The notes beneath the pieces are model-generated. The model did no database searches. It was given only the letters and a program-made list of their open reading frames with translations, and was not told the DNA's origin. Source: Calliphora vicina (Eukaryota; Arthropoda; Insecta; Diptera; Calliphoridae). Taken from it: 64,000 nucleotides of DNA. Location of the stretch: assembly GCF_958450345.1 (NCBI RefSeq), contig NC_088780.1, forward strand, positions 123,146,226 through 123,210,225. Direction: 5' to 3'. Shown here one piece after another: positions 23,356 to 35,302 of this stretch. The stretch's first letter is position 1, and each line of letters opens with the position of its first letter. The translations under genes and the position numbers were made by a program.

Positions 23356-25541
23356 CATAAATATTTTTAAACTTTTGATGGTAAAGCAGTTTAAAAAGTT
23401 ATTGTAAAAAATACTAGTTCATTTTTAAAAAAAAATTGTGGGTGGTCTAACTGCGAATCCATGTAAATAAAAATAAATTTAATTACTTCAATCTTTCACG
23501 AGCTACGGAATTATTTCCAATATAAAATGTTTCTAAACCACTGTGGGTTTCAATATTTAGCCTGTACTTCAAATACTCCTTGATATTCAGTGGGTTGTAC
23601 ACGTAATAAGTAGGTATTTTCTACAGTAGCAACAACCTTTTACAAAGACATTGTTAATTATAGCTTTAATGTAACAAGCAGTAACAACAGGAAGTACTTC
23701 TACTTGTCCATCCACCACCGGCAGGTATTAGCAGGAGAATTTATATTTGTGTTGATTAAAAACCCAAAATAAGACCAAATACACGCAATTACAATTTAGG
23801 CCAATTGTTGTATTAAATTCTATTTTGGTTCTCTTTGTTACACACACATTCACAGTTTTTAATTTAATAGATTTTGATTATAGGAATATTTATGGAAATT
23901 TTTTTTAGCGGTTGTGGGTGTTTTGTAATTAATTTAAACTGATGAACATTTTGAATTCTTATCGTTTTAGTGTCTTTAAAAACATAGGGAAATACACATG
24001 GAATGGAAACTCAAATAGAATCAATTAATAAATATTTTTCTGATATGGGGGTTCAATTCATGGACCGATACTTAGATAGTTGGTAGATATATTTAGCTTC
24101 ATATAAAACATGTTTACGTCCAATTTCATCAATATAAATATTAATTATTAACCTTTATGTTGTTTTAGCAACAGATAAAAACAACAAAATACACAGATAT
24201 TTTTTTATAGATAAACAAGTGTATTTTCCATAATTTGATAATTTAAACCCGAAAAATCAATTTTGAGTTGTGTCACTGTTGAACTGGGTGTGCGATATAT
24301 GATTACGAAACGGGCACACGAATTTACTTATGACAGCCAATATTGGAAAATTAAGGTTGATCCAAAGCTACACCTAATACAAAACCTCCAATAATATATC
24401 TGGACCAACATGTTTATGTTTATTTATTTGTTGATCTGTGCTATATGACGAAGAACGATGTAAGACCTTTGGAGCTTCAAGGTGTATTTCTCTATGATTT
24501 AAATCTTTATAGAAACTTATTCGGTCTGTTGTTAATATTTTACCAGGTTTTAACAATATTTTTCATTTGTTAACACGACTAATCTCTATCTCTAAAAGCC
24601 TCATGACCTTATTTTTTTGAAAATAAACTGCTGCTCCATTATTTCCCTTAACCTTTTGTGACCTTTTAATAAACATTTTAATTTCAAAAACCAAACAGCA
24701 ATTGTAAAATTATTTATAGGACAAATATTTATTACATTACTGACAAATAAAAGCTTAATGTATTTTCTCTTTCATTGTTTGCTGCTTTTTAATATTTTAT
24801 GAGAACTCGTATTTTAACAAATTAAATTTAATTTTATTGTCAATAATAAGTAAATGCTCACACACATGCAAACATTTTTATTACGGCCATTCAAATGTAA
24901 AATTGTAATCAAAAGGTCATTAGTTGCGCTCATTTTAGGACACACAACCAACGTACAAACTTACAAAACTGGCCCAGTATTGCAACCGGCTGGTCAAAAT
25001 CACATAATCTCTTACACTCTCGACATGTGCTTCTACAAATATGACTATAAGTTGCTATTAATTATATAGTTTATACCCTGAAACGACCATTTGTTAACTT
25101 GGAACTTGTCATCCCCCTTTTTTTTGTTTTGGCTTTTTTACTTTTGTTCTAGGACTTAATTTGTATGTGTGCAGTTAATTGTTAGCCTTTTGTTCTTTTT
25201 CTGATTCGTTCTTCCTCAACTTTTGTTACAAATGTTGGCATTAAACTTAAATAATAACAATTATTTAACCAAAAATCGATTAGAATTAGCTGAGCATGAG
25301 AGAACGTTTTTAGGGGACAAATTTGTATTTATTTAAATTATTCCTACATTCTACATTCACCAAATGTGGAAATGGAAATGTAGGTCAATGGCTGTAGCTA
25401 TTTATAAATATTTGTGTTTGGTTTTGGTTTTCTATATTTACATAATCCCTGACCTATGAACTTTAAATATTTAATACTATTTTTTGGGTAGTTTTGGGGA
25501 AAAGTTTACCTTAAACGTCTTTGGCAAAATGAAAAAAATTA
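23356..25541. other. Gene-free stretch
   Basis: About 2.2 kb of AT-rich DNA without element ends. The frames at 24374-24556 (minus) and 24854-25069 (plus) have no recognisable domain. Confidence 0.55.
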
Positions 25542-26099
25542 CAAGGTCCGACCAATAAATACATGACACGTATATCCGCGTTTTGAATGTTGGGTTAAAG
25601 TTTCCCAACTCTGGCACATTCTTATTGCTAATCGGCATAAGAAACCATATGATCCTTACATTTTAGGTATAAAATGTGTTCAGCAAATTTATGTAATATG
25701 TTACGAAGAACATTTTTGTATAATATGTTAACCCTCTAAATCCTCAAGGCATGGGTCTTTTTTGTCCTTATTTTAAAAAAGAGCAGAAAATACAATTAAA
25801 ACATGGATTTAAGGGGTTAAAATGTTCCGCAAAAATATTATTCGTGAAATTTTACTATAAGTCCCTGAATACACCGAAACGGAAAACTCAACCAGAATGT
25901 CAGAAATAAGATATAACAAAAGAGAGCCTTGGGTTAATTTCGCATTTACTAAGAATTTTATTTTAAAGTACCCCACAAATTTAGCATGAACAAAAAATAG
26001 TTCAACTTTAACTAAAAATCACTAATATCTCTATTATTTTAACTTCGATAGCAAATTTGGATAGGAACTATTCATTAATTACATTTTTTTAGCTCTAGG

Positions 26100-26580
26100 C
26101 AATTCCACTTCATTACCATACAATGTCCAGCATATTTATATTTAATATTGGTTAGAATCAGCCCATTATTTATCCTAGCCCCAATACAATTGGCCTATTT
26201 GAAAATAGTTAAGCTCTCATAAATATCTTAATTATAAACATATTTAAATTAAATTCAGCACAATTAAGTTCTATGTAAGCCGAACTCTCACCAACAAATT
26301 TCATGACGATCGGTCAACAATATTCCATAGCTCCCATATAAGCAACATTCTCGAAAATGTCATTAATATATGTACAGTATCCAAACAAAATTCAACACAA
26401 ATATGTTTCATATATTCGCAATTCATCCCACCAAATTTTGTGACGATTGGTCCATAATTAGTCATAGCTTCCATATAAGGCCCACTACCGAAAATGTGTG
26501 TATTCAAATAAGATTCAACACAAATAAGTTTCATATCAAAAGAAAACTCTTTATAATCATATACCCGGTGTAGGGTATCA
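26100..26580 (+). repeat. DINE-like repeat, decayed
   Basis: TTGTGACGATTGGTCCATAA and CTTCCATATAAGGCCCAC are the complement of the block at 39975-40020 (ATGGGAGCTATGACCAATTA, TGGACCGATC). It ends near a TATACCC-GGTGTAGGGTAT hairpin (26562-26579). The similar half-copies TTCATGACGATCGGTC and CATATATTCGCAATTCATCC suggest internal duplication. No coding. Confidence 0.6.
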
Positions 26581-27191
26581 TAAGGTCTTCTTCGTTGCTT
26601 TTCACAACGAATTTTGTTATATTTTTTTTCGAATGAAATATTAAAATTAAATATAAAAAATCAAATAATTCAAATTTAAAATATTTTTTAACACTTAAGT
26701 AGTTAAGATAGAAGGATGCAATTTTGGCATGTGGTATTCAATATTTGGACTCACTATTTTTTTAAAAAAAAATTATTGGAAATCTAAAAGGATATTCAAG
26801 GATAAAAATTTGAAAGGACATTTTTGACATCTTTTGATCCTTACAGGATAAAATAAAAATAATACGAAATATTTTAAAACTCTTCTTGATCATTTGACAT
26901 CAAATTAGACATAGTAGGATGATCAGAAGTATTTTAAAACATTCTTTTAAAAATGTACTCCTCTGAAAATTTTAAGTCCTTTTAAAAGGCAACAGGATCA
27001 CGAAATTAAAAACTGAAAACGCAGTTTTTCTCCATTTAATTTATTGTTTCAAACGTATATCATCTGGTTCGTGTCTAATATTGAGTGTCGTACGATGTAT
27101 TAAATGAGCTACATATAATAGGAATTAATTGCATCAACTAATTAAAATAAGGCTAATTAGATTTAATTAGAATGCATCAATTACCATAAAC

Positions 27192-27410
27192 AACAACAAC
27201 TTTTCAAAATTATCATCTGAAAGAGATCCACGTTTAGGGATGTTTAGAATAGTTAGAGGCGTACGAAAATAATCTTTCAATAGCAGCTGACGATGATAAA
27301 CTTAAAAAAGCCTTTTTGACCGTCGGATAATTATGCAGCATACTTAATGACTTTGAAGAATCTGCTAAATATGCTGCGAATTCCGCTTCGGAGTTGGAAA
27401 TCAATTCAAT
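27192..27410 (+). pseudogene. Unrecognised protein-like fragment
   Basis: A frame SSERDPRLGMFRIVRG (about 27213-27260) is followed, one base out of phase, by EAYENNLSIAADDDKLKKAF then LTVG, a stop, and LCSILNDFEESAKYAANSAS-ELEIN. The amino-acid mix is unlike the Phe/Lys/Tyr noise around it, and the two frames join naturally with one shift and one stop. I do not recognise the family. It lies just inside AATTCATTTGAATT-rich sequence that looks like a transposon end, so a decayed transposase is the likeliest source; a host-gene fragment is possible. Confidence 0.35.
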
Positions 27411-27411
27411 T

Positions 27412-27606
27412 CAAATTAATTGTAAATGAATTGCTAATTCTTTCTTCTAATTCATTTGAATTAATTCAATTCATTTGAATTGGAAACGAATTGCAATTCA
27501 TTTTTACCAAATTCATTTGGATTGACTCAAATTTCATTCAATTAATTTTTTTGTGTGAATGATTTTCGAATTAATTCAAAAATTAGTGATTCGTTTACAG
27601 CTCTGG
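27412..27606. repeat. AATTCATTTGAATT subterminal array ending GTTTACAGCTCTG
   Basis: AATTCAATTC, AATTCATTTGAATT and close variants recur about eight times, then GATTCGTTTACAGCTCTG (27588-27605). The complement CAGAGCTGTAAACGAATC has the YARNG-like form of a hAT end. The partner end was not found, so this is a one-sided call. Confidence 0.45.
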
Positions 27607-27889
27607 TAGATTAATAGCATTTTCTATTAACAAAATGTAGTACTTCAGCGAGTAAAAGCCGTTGATTTTGATTATTTTCAAGAATAACCGGATTGAGATA
27701 TTGCAAACAAATCATTTTAACATAATATTTTTAGAAACCATTTTGGTCAACTATTACCGAAGATATTTGTGAAAAATTAAAAGTAAAATTTAAACATAAA
27801 TCTTTTAAAGTACAATTTTGTTTATCCCTTCCAAAAAATATGATTTGTGGAAATCATCAAATGAAGTATTTGTTTGTGAGATAATTTCA

Positions 27890-28443
27890 AATCACATTAC
27901 TTAATTTTTTTACGCTGTTGAAGGTAGTAAATGTGGATTATACCGCGTGTATCCCAAAAAAAACGATCGCCATGACTTTATTGGCTGACAAACTCAAGTT
28001 GGCCTTCTTTGGCGCCGATTCACCCCGAGAAACCCACAGTTTTGTCTACACGGCGCAAAAATTCGTCTATATTGTGGTCGAACAACGCAAAACCCTCCTG
28101 CGAAGTTGTCACATGATTGCGTTTGTGTTCGATCATACCCAAGTGATCATTCAAAATTGAAACCACTGAGCCATATAAGATGTCTACATATATCTTCAAT
28201 AATCTCACGCGTTTTCAATATCCGGTCGACCAACAGCATATCGTGATTTTTTTTCAATTGTTTCGGGTGTAGACCGAGACCTCAGTGAGCGTTCCGAACG
28301 TTTGGCATCTTCCTTGCTTTTACGGCCAGAACGAAATTCATTAGAGCATTTTTTTTACCATTGAAATTGATGGTGCATAGTTCCCATAGTATTTATCAAG
28401 CAAAATAATGCTTAATGCGCACACGAAATTCGCTTTTTTCCAT
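27890..28443 (-). pseudogene. Mariner transposase, irritans subfamily, broken
   Basis: Read on the minus strand from ATG at 28443, it starts EKSEFRVRIKHYFA. Further on come RILKTREIIEDI (helix-turn-helix region), YGSVVSILNDHLGM, HKRNHVTTSQEGFALFDHN, DEFLRRV, then GESAPKKANLSLSANKVMAI and WDTRGIIHIYYLQQ. These are conserved mariner blocks in the right order but in different frames with several stops. The DET catalytic block after FLRR is disrupted and the C-terminal catalytic block is absent. The plus-strand frame at 27918-28160 is its shadow. Confidence 0.88.
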
Positions 28444-28624
28444 TTTTTCATCAAATCACGCGGTAGTCTACAATAAATGGCTGTCAAACACAAACTAAAT
28501 GACTCAACTTGTTTAAATTTTGATAGGAGTCAACTGACAAATGCCTGTTGACAGCAGCAGTGTTTTACTTTCAGTTAAGAGGCGGGAAATTCATAAAGTC
28601 ATGGACTTATTGACCCGCCCTTGT

Positions 28625-31600
28625 ATTATACATATATAACTTAGATTAATAAACTAGATTTTCTTTGATTTCTTCTTTGCACTATAAAAAAATCTGTCCA
28701 TATTTCCACATGTTACAAGATCTACATAGTTTTGAACATTAAATGTAGTCGACTTTAACATCCTGTATTTCACGTTGTATTCCTAGATTCATTCGTACAT
28801 TATTTTCCAATTGGACCTGTTGTTTAAAAGATACCTATTTATTACCCTATCTTCCATGCAACCTGTGAATTTTGACTTATTCCACCGATTTGTATTACAA
28901 ACTAAATGTTCATAAAAAGCAGACTTTGCACATTTGCACACTAAACTCTTATTATTGTATGCTATAATATTAAATCATGGCGGGCAGTAATTAATCTCTC
29001 ATATTACTGCTGCAAAAGTAGAGAGAGAGAAAGAATTGACAGCAATAAAAAACACCTATGTAGTTATACTTAAACATTTTACATTAAAAACCATTAAATC
29101 ATTAACTTTGAAAATGTAATGGCGCAAAAAAAAAAATTAATTGAAACACTAACGTTTCAACATCGTCAGCAGAAATAACAGAAAAAGACTTGACAACGTT
29201 AGCAACAACAACGCACGTTGTGTGGTCGCCAGCGACAGCAAACCATAATCTGCCACAGAAACCGACACTTTTCAATACGTTTTTATCGCGTAAAAATCCC
29301 AAAAGAGATTCAACAGTAATGGTCAGGGCAAGTTTTTCAAGCAAAAAGCTTGAAATGTAAGCTTTTGCATATTTTACAAGTTTTTAGAAAAACATTTTTT
29401 TTTGGTTGAACCGTGCATATAAAAATAAGCATATTTTGCATGTCGACTATAATTTCTTTAAAGAAAATATTGGTTTCGAGTTTTTTTACCCACAACCAGA
29501 CATCGAATACTAATTGCAGATCCCACAACATATAAGTATGTAAATATTTTGGGTTCTTATTGAACTTAAAGAGGATCTAGCTATGTCCATCGGTTTGTCT
29601 GTCTTGAAAGAAAAAAATTATTTTTTTTTTCATAAATTTTTTGTACAAAATTTGATTTTTTGTCATGATACATATAGATAATTTCATTTTATAATATAGA
29701 CAAACAATTTATTGTTCTTTGTAAAAATAGGTTTTTTTCAATAAAAATAATTTAAACATTTTTGTCTGCATATTTGTGTGCACATTTTACCGTTTTTTTA
29801 GCTCTTTTGCTTGCTTATTTTAATACTTTTTTGTGCATATTTAAACTTGCCCTAGTAATGACAATGAAAATTCCAATGAAGGATCTACTAAAAGCCATTA
29901 CTTTTATTAAAATCAACAACAACGACAGCAAGACGAACACAAAAAGCAACAAAACACCAACTCATATTTATTTATTTGTTTATTTATTGAGCTCATAATT
30001 AAAAAGTGATAAAATGGGATTATTATTTTATTGAAGAGAGCCACTACCACAACAACAACAACAAAATTAATATTGAATACACAGACAAAAGGGTGAGCGG
30101 AAGGACAAAGGAATGAAACAAATGAGCCAGCCATTTCAAAAGAATGAAAAAAGGACAAATAGAAACAGAAGCAGCAGCAACAAAATATAACGCAAAAGAC
30201 AATCGTCCACTATTGATTGTAAGTGAAGATACGCTGTTACTTGTATTAATTAACCCTTTGGTGGTATTTATGTGTCAATGTGGCCATACTTATTTAGTGG
30301 GTGTTAATATGAATATGTTTTAGGGCGATTTAACACACTTGAATTGGCACTTAAGACAATTAAGAATACTTTGGCTTTTGACCTGGTGCATGGGGAGATT
30401 GCTGAAACTATATGTATTATGGAAATCTCAATTTTTTGGAATGTTTTTATTAAAAGAAAACTTGAAATATAAATCTTATTCCACATCGAACATTTTAACG
30501 TTGTGGCAAAAATAAATAATATTGAAATTTGTTTATCTCAACAAATAATATGTCTCCAAAAGTGGGAGTGGCAGTAGGCGGTTATATCTAAAGCAACAAT
30601 AATAGACATATCTATGTATCACTATCATAAATAAGAATGTGCACAGTTCAGCTCCACGAACTGGTGATATATTTTTTGGAGAGAAGGATTTTAAGGAATA
30701 TAAATTTTGGGATTCAAACGAAAAATTTTTAAATGAATCAAACTTGGAATTCTTAATTGTAATATTAGACTTGATATGTATATTATATTTTATATATAAA
30801 TAAAATGTATTTTGATGGTCATTCATACAAAAATGATTATCAAATCCAACACTAGGTCAGATATCTTAATTTTATACAAAACAATTTAATTTTTTAATGT
30901 GTTTTTATAATTACTGAAATGTTAACAAGATGGTTCGATTGACAGCTATATTTTTGACCATTCAATTTAAATACAAATGAATTTTGAGTAATTTCACTTT
31001 GAATGGAATTTTTCGCAACTTTTCACGGAAAAGGAGATAATTTTCTAGCATCTGGATAATTTGTAGCGTCACGTAACGTCGTTAAAAAATTGTTCTCGGC
31101 TTTTTATGAAAACGGCAAATGATTGTTCATGCAAATAAGTTATATTAGATTTCTCTTTCATTCATCTTTCTTTTAGGAATAAGATTTTGTGTGCTTTAGT
31201 ATGCAAAATTCGTTAAAATTACGAATAAACACTTCAACTTTTAAAGTTATTTCCACTTTTTGTAACGTGCGTCACAAAATTTTGCAATCAATTATTTCGC
31301 AAGAAATGGCAATTAAAAGGAAATGCCATTTGGAATTGCACTTAAATCTCACTATAGCTTATAGTATACGTTGGAAGTATGTTATTTGAAAAACCAAAAA
31401 ATGTTCATATTTAAATATGAAAACGTGTACGAATGAAACGTTCGTCACGCAGGATTAGCCCATATTGTCATAACACCAAATTGTTGTTGTCCTTCAAATT
31501 AAAAAAAAAATTATTTTACGACAAAACAATAAACATAGTTCAAAAAGTCTTATTAGTTTATAACTTGTTTGTTTGATTTTGCATGCAAAATATGAAAGAA

Positions 31601-32035
31601 AACGTACAAATTAGTCAAATTAGTTGCAACGTTTGTGCAACTTCTGAGGAGTATATAAAGGCGTTTTATATAAGTATTTTGATATTGGTGAAAACCTTAG
31701 GACTTGAAGCTTTATATTTTAGTAATATTAAATAATTTTATAAATTTGGGACGTCATTTACTTTAAAAACTAAAAAAATAATAATATGGTGATTTTCCAT
31801 GAAGAAAAATATATAATTTGAATTAATGTCAAAGTTTAACGGTTAAAGAAACGGCATTATTTTTTTCAAATACAGAAATTTATTTTCAAATACAGAAATT
31901 CTTTAAACGGATATATGTGTTCCAAAAACTTAATTTTTTTTTAGAAAATTGCCTACAGTGATATTATTTACCGCGTGATAGTAAACAAACTTTGTAAGTA
32001 TTTAATAATCATATAGGGTTATACAAATATGAAGC
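28625..32035. other. Gene-free stretch
   Basis: About 3.4 kb of AT-rich DNA with an AG run (29021-29032) and CAA runs (29918-29935, 30049-30063). A minus-strand frame at 29102-29344 is less repetitive than most but shows no domain. Motifs of the form CGTCAC recur at about 31068, 31268 and 31444 without visible ends. Confidence 0.5.
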
Positions 32036-32635
32036 TGTTTCGAGGACCGGTGCTTTGCCCCTATAAAATGTTTTTTTTTTTAATTGGCTAAGTTTGGTTA
32101 GGTCTGGGGGTGTAGTGTCCTATAAAGTGAGCCCCAATTTTATGTTAAACGTTTTTGCACTAAGTTATCTTTCCGGATCATATACAAATGGTATATAGTT
32201 CCGAAGAAAATCTTTTTCTACAAAAGAAAATAAATATGGTTTTTTTTGGGGAGATATTAAAAAAATACCGCCCTTTTACATGTTCCAATTTTGGAGGCGT
32301 GTAACTTTTTATAGGGACGAGATTTTTATTTTATTTCTAATTTTTCGCCAATATCGACCCTGCGTAAGTCCGCCATATCTAAAAAAAACATAAAAAGATC
32401 GAGCAAAATAAATGAATAAACCTAAATTTATATTGAACTAATAGAGATAACCTACACATGTAAGCATATTTTTTGTAGATCTTCTCAAGGACTATTTAGG
32501 AGAGGTGACCTACTTTGAGGGGCTACGCACTGGCCCCAATTAGTGCTAAGAAGCTCCACCTCAGCTCCAACCATGTGGAATTTAGTAACAATATACCGAA
32601 TTATTTTCCAAAAAAAAAAAACCTTTCTAACTCAA
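32036..32635. repeat. Possible unclassified repeat
   Basis: CCCCTATAAAATG (32058), CCTATAAAGTGAGCCCC (32129) and TTTATAGGGACGAG (32308) share a CCTATAAA motif in both directions, and CTGGCCCCAATTAG follows at 32530. I cannot place ends or a family. Confidence 0.3.
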
Positions 32636-33084
32636 TGTACTTTGTCCGTCCGTCTGTCTGTTGAAAATACGATAGGGCCCGAATGAAAGGCAAGACAAGA
32701 TTTATTTCTTATTGAATCGGTCCATGATTTAATACAAATGTTCCCCGAAATACTGTTTGAGCAGTCAAAAATATGACGATTATGCGACAATCCTGTTAAA
32801 ATGTTGCACAAATTAATACTCAGAAATTGTAATGTAAAGTATGGCGAATATCTGGTAACATTTGTCCCTAGTCCCCGTACAAGGTCCACCTCAGAAAAAT
32901 GACTTGAACTTTCCCAATTGTCTTATAATAATTAATATCGTGATATAATTGGACATAAACCAGTTTTATATGAACATAAATCTATCGACCTATTTTTGTG
33001 AGGATCAGCCCATAATTGACCCTACCCCCTATGTAACCCCTATATCACAAAAATATTTTATTGTCTCATATTGATGGTGGGTAT
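32636..33084 (+). repeat. DINE-like repeat, split by a hAT
   Basis: GTCCGTCCGTCTGTCTGTTG (32643-32662) and ATCAGCCCATAATTGACCCT (33004) match the layout of the repeats at 39863-40540 and 16602-17203. The end GATGGTGGGTAT (33073-33084) is where the hAT at 33085 inserted, at the usual TATACCC-type edge. GTGTGTATACAAG continues after the hAT at 34378. Confidence 0.6.
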
Positions 33085-34377
33085 TAGAGTGCTCCAACAA
33101 AATAAAATTGCGAATTTTGACCGCCCCCCCCTCTAGAATTGTTCTATGTATTGTAGAATTGTGTATTGTGTAAAATATTAGGATGATAGGATAACGATAA
33201 CTGATGCCGCAATGACGCTGAAGTTTTGAGGTGCATTTACAAGGGGAAAAAATTAAATTTGTTCAGTTTTTTTTTTAAAAAAATTTTGCAAATTAATTTA
33301 AAATAATCGAAAGTGTACGTAATTGTCGTTCTAATAAGATATAAAACTCAAAAATTGGTTAAAAAATTTTAAAGTTATTAAAAAATCGCCAGGCCATTAA
33401 CTGAGAAATATTAAAATAAAAGCTTATTTTTACTTAAAATATATCAATATTTACTCGCATATGAGTTTTTGTCTTCATAGTATACCGTTAACCTATTCGC
33501 AGGCATAACCAAAAAAATTTAATTTTTTTAACGGCAGTTTCAAAACTCCATTTTCAAATTTTTAAAAATTTTGTTAAACAAATTTTAGAATTTTTTGATC
33601 ATCACATTGGGATATATTAAGAACATAATTGAGAATAAAAATATGAAAAAAGTATGACAATACCTTCTATAGTTTTTCCGTGCCCTCGATTTAAATTTTA
33701 CGATTTTCTAGAAAAACTAATTTTTTGACCATATTTTGGCGAATGAGCCGAATTTCCTTACTGTTATGAATTTTAAGTAAAACTTGAATTTTAAGTAAAA
33801 CCTAGTGTTTTACTAAAATCGGAAATCGTCAACCTTAAATCGAGAAGGTCAAAGGTAAAATTTTTCAATATTTGGAATTTCTCATGGAAAAACAAAGATT
33901 TTGACGAAACTTAAGGAAAATATAACATGAAGTCTAGTATTTATAATAACAGCAGACAAATTAAAATTAACCCTTAATAGCACTTGGGGTTAAAATGACC
34001 CTCAACTTTTAAAATCACGAAAAACTCATACAATATGAATGGTGCTAACTTTAATGTTTTTCAGAATTAAATAAACTGAATCATTCAAGTTATTTTTTAA
34101 ATATAATAAATCAAAAGTACATTAAAGGGTTAAAATCAATTTTATTATTTAAAAATCCTCAATAAAATATTTATTACGTTATTAAAGCAAAAATCAGGTA
34201 TAAATACAATATTTTGCCATTTGAAAATTTAATTTTCCCCCTTGTAAATGCACCTCAAAACTTCAACATCCTAATATTTTACACAGCGTGTTTCTACAAT
34301 ACATAGAACAATTCTAGTGGGGGGTACGGCCTGTACCTAGAACATTTTTTTCGTGCATACAATCTTGGAGCACTCTA
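33085..34377. mobile_element. hAT-like element carrying part of the fold-back repeat
   Basis: Ends TAGAGTGCTCCAA and TTGGAGCACTCTA are a perfect 13-bp inverted pair. Flanks GTGGGTAT (33077-33084) and GTGTGTAT (34378-34385) agree at 7 of 8 bases. Inside both ends, CTAGAATTGTTCTATGTATT and its complement, and CAAAACTTCAA-type blocks, also pair. The middle (33355-34215) is homologous to 3985-6410, minus two insertions. No transposase. It is inserted in a DINE-like repeat. Confidence 0.82.
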
Positions 34378-34385
34378 GTGTGTAT

Positions 34386-35271
34386 ACAAGATTATACATT
34401 TAATTGCATTTTCGATACCAATAACTTGACAACAGTTTATGTGCAAATGTATCCATTATCTTTGGTTTTAAAGAATTTTAAGAATTATAATTTAATACAG
34501 ATTTTAGACAAATGTGTAATTTTAGAAGATTACCTGTCAGCGAAACCTAAAACTTTTCAACTGTAATAAATGATAAAAATTCAAGGAATCTAGAATAGCT
34601 TGAACGATTTCTATGCATGTAACTTCCAAAAGAATCACCGAGGGTTAAAAGACAAAAATATAACAACCACTAAAGGTAAAACAATACCACCAATTATAAA
34701 GATGAATGAATGAATACAAAGTGCAAAAATAAATGAAAAACTGGACACAATGGATTGTACCAACACAAAACATTTGCAATGAACAACAAGACCAACAATA
34801 TTACAGAAAAAAGCAATGGACGTGCTGTGCACTATCAATAAACAATAGTGTAAATTAAACAAAAGAAATTGTTAATATAGATTGAAAGCAAAAAAAGATA
34901 GTATAAACGAATGCAAAAAACAATTGAGACAATAGGATGAAATAAGAAAATAAATAAATTGGTTATTAACTAAGGATGATAAGGAACTAAAATACTAAAC
35001 ATTCAGAAGCTAATATTTATTTAACCCATTATCCCCCATTGTCCCATTTTTAGGATGTATTTTAAAAAGTGCTTAATTTAATAACTACAGCGTATAGTTT
35101 TAAAACTTTTGCTAAAATAAGAAGAAAATATGACATCAACTTTGGTAATGTTTAAAGTTTTAACCAGTCACTTCATGTTGAAGCTGACCATTTCAATCTG
35201 TCAAATTCGTCAAATGTTTTGAACATTTTCATAGTCTATAAATAAGTCTAAATTTAAAGTTATTTCTTTAT
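34386..35271. other. Gene-free stretch
   Basis: A frame of 62 codons opens at 34378 and the minus-strand frame at 34635-34862 is hydrophobic, but neither resembles a known protein. A DINE-type start hairpin, TATACCCCCATGGTGGGTATA, lies at 35273-35293, next to the hAT. Confidence 0.5.
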
Positions 35272-35302
35272 TATACCCCCATGGTGGGTATAATATACAT
35301 AG

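Larger units (their letters stand above)
25542..28622 (-). mobile_element. Mariner (irritans type), interrupted by later insertions (probable span)
   Basis: The right end, read on the minus strand, is ACAAGGGCGGGTCAATAAGT followed by CCATGAC, next to TA. An inward-facing match on the plus strand at 25542 (ACAAGGTCCGACCAATAAAT-ACATGAC) agrees at about 21 of 27 bases. A mariner is usually about 1.3 kb; the distance is 3.1 kb, so about 1.8 kb of other DNA (including the repeat at 26100-26580) would be inserted. The transposase N-terminal and middle parts lie at 27890-28443. I did not find the C-terminal part, so the pairing of the two ends is inference. Confidence 0.55.

Noticed and set aside
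24970..24990. GGCCCAGTATTGCAACCGG, similar to the CCCAGTATGCAA MITE end
   Set aside because: No matching inverted end nearby and only partial identity.
27918..28160. 80-codon plus-strand frame
   Set aside because: It lies antisense to the mariner transposase relic, whose conserved blocks are on the minus strand.
29102..29344. 80-codon minus-strand frame with mixed composition
   Set aside because: No recognisable domain, no splice or start context that I can support, and overlapping simple repeats; kept only as a note.
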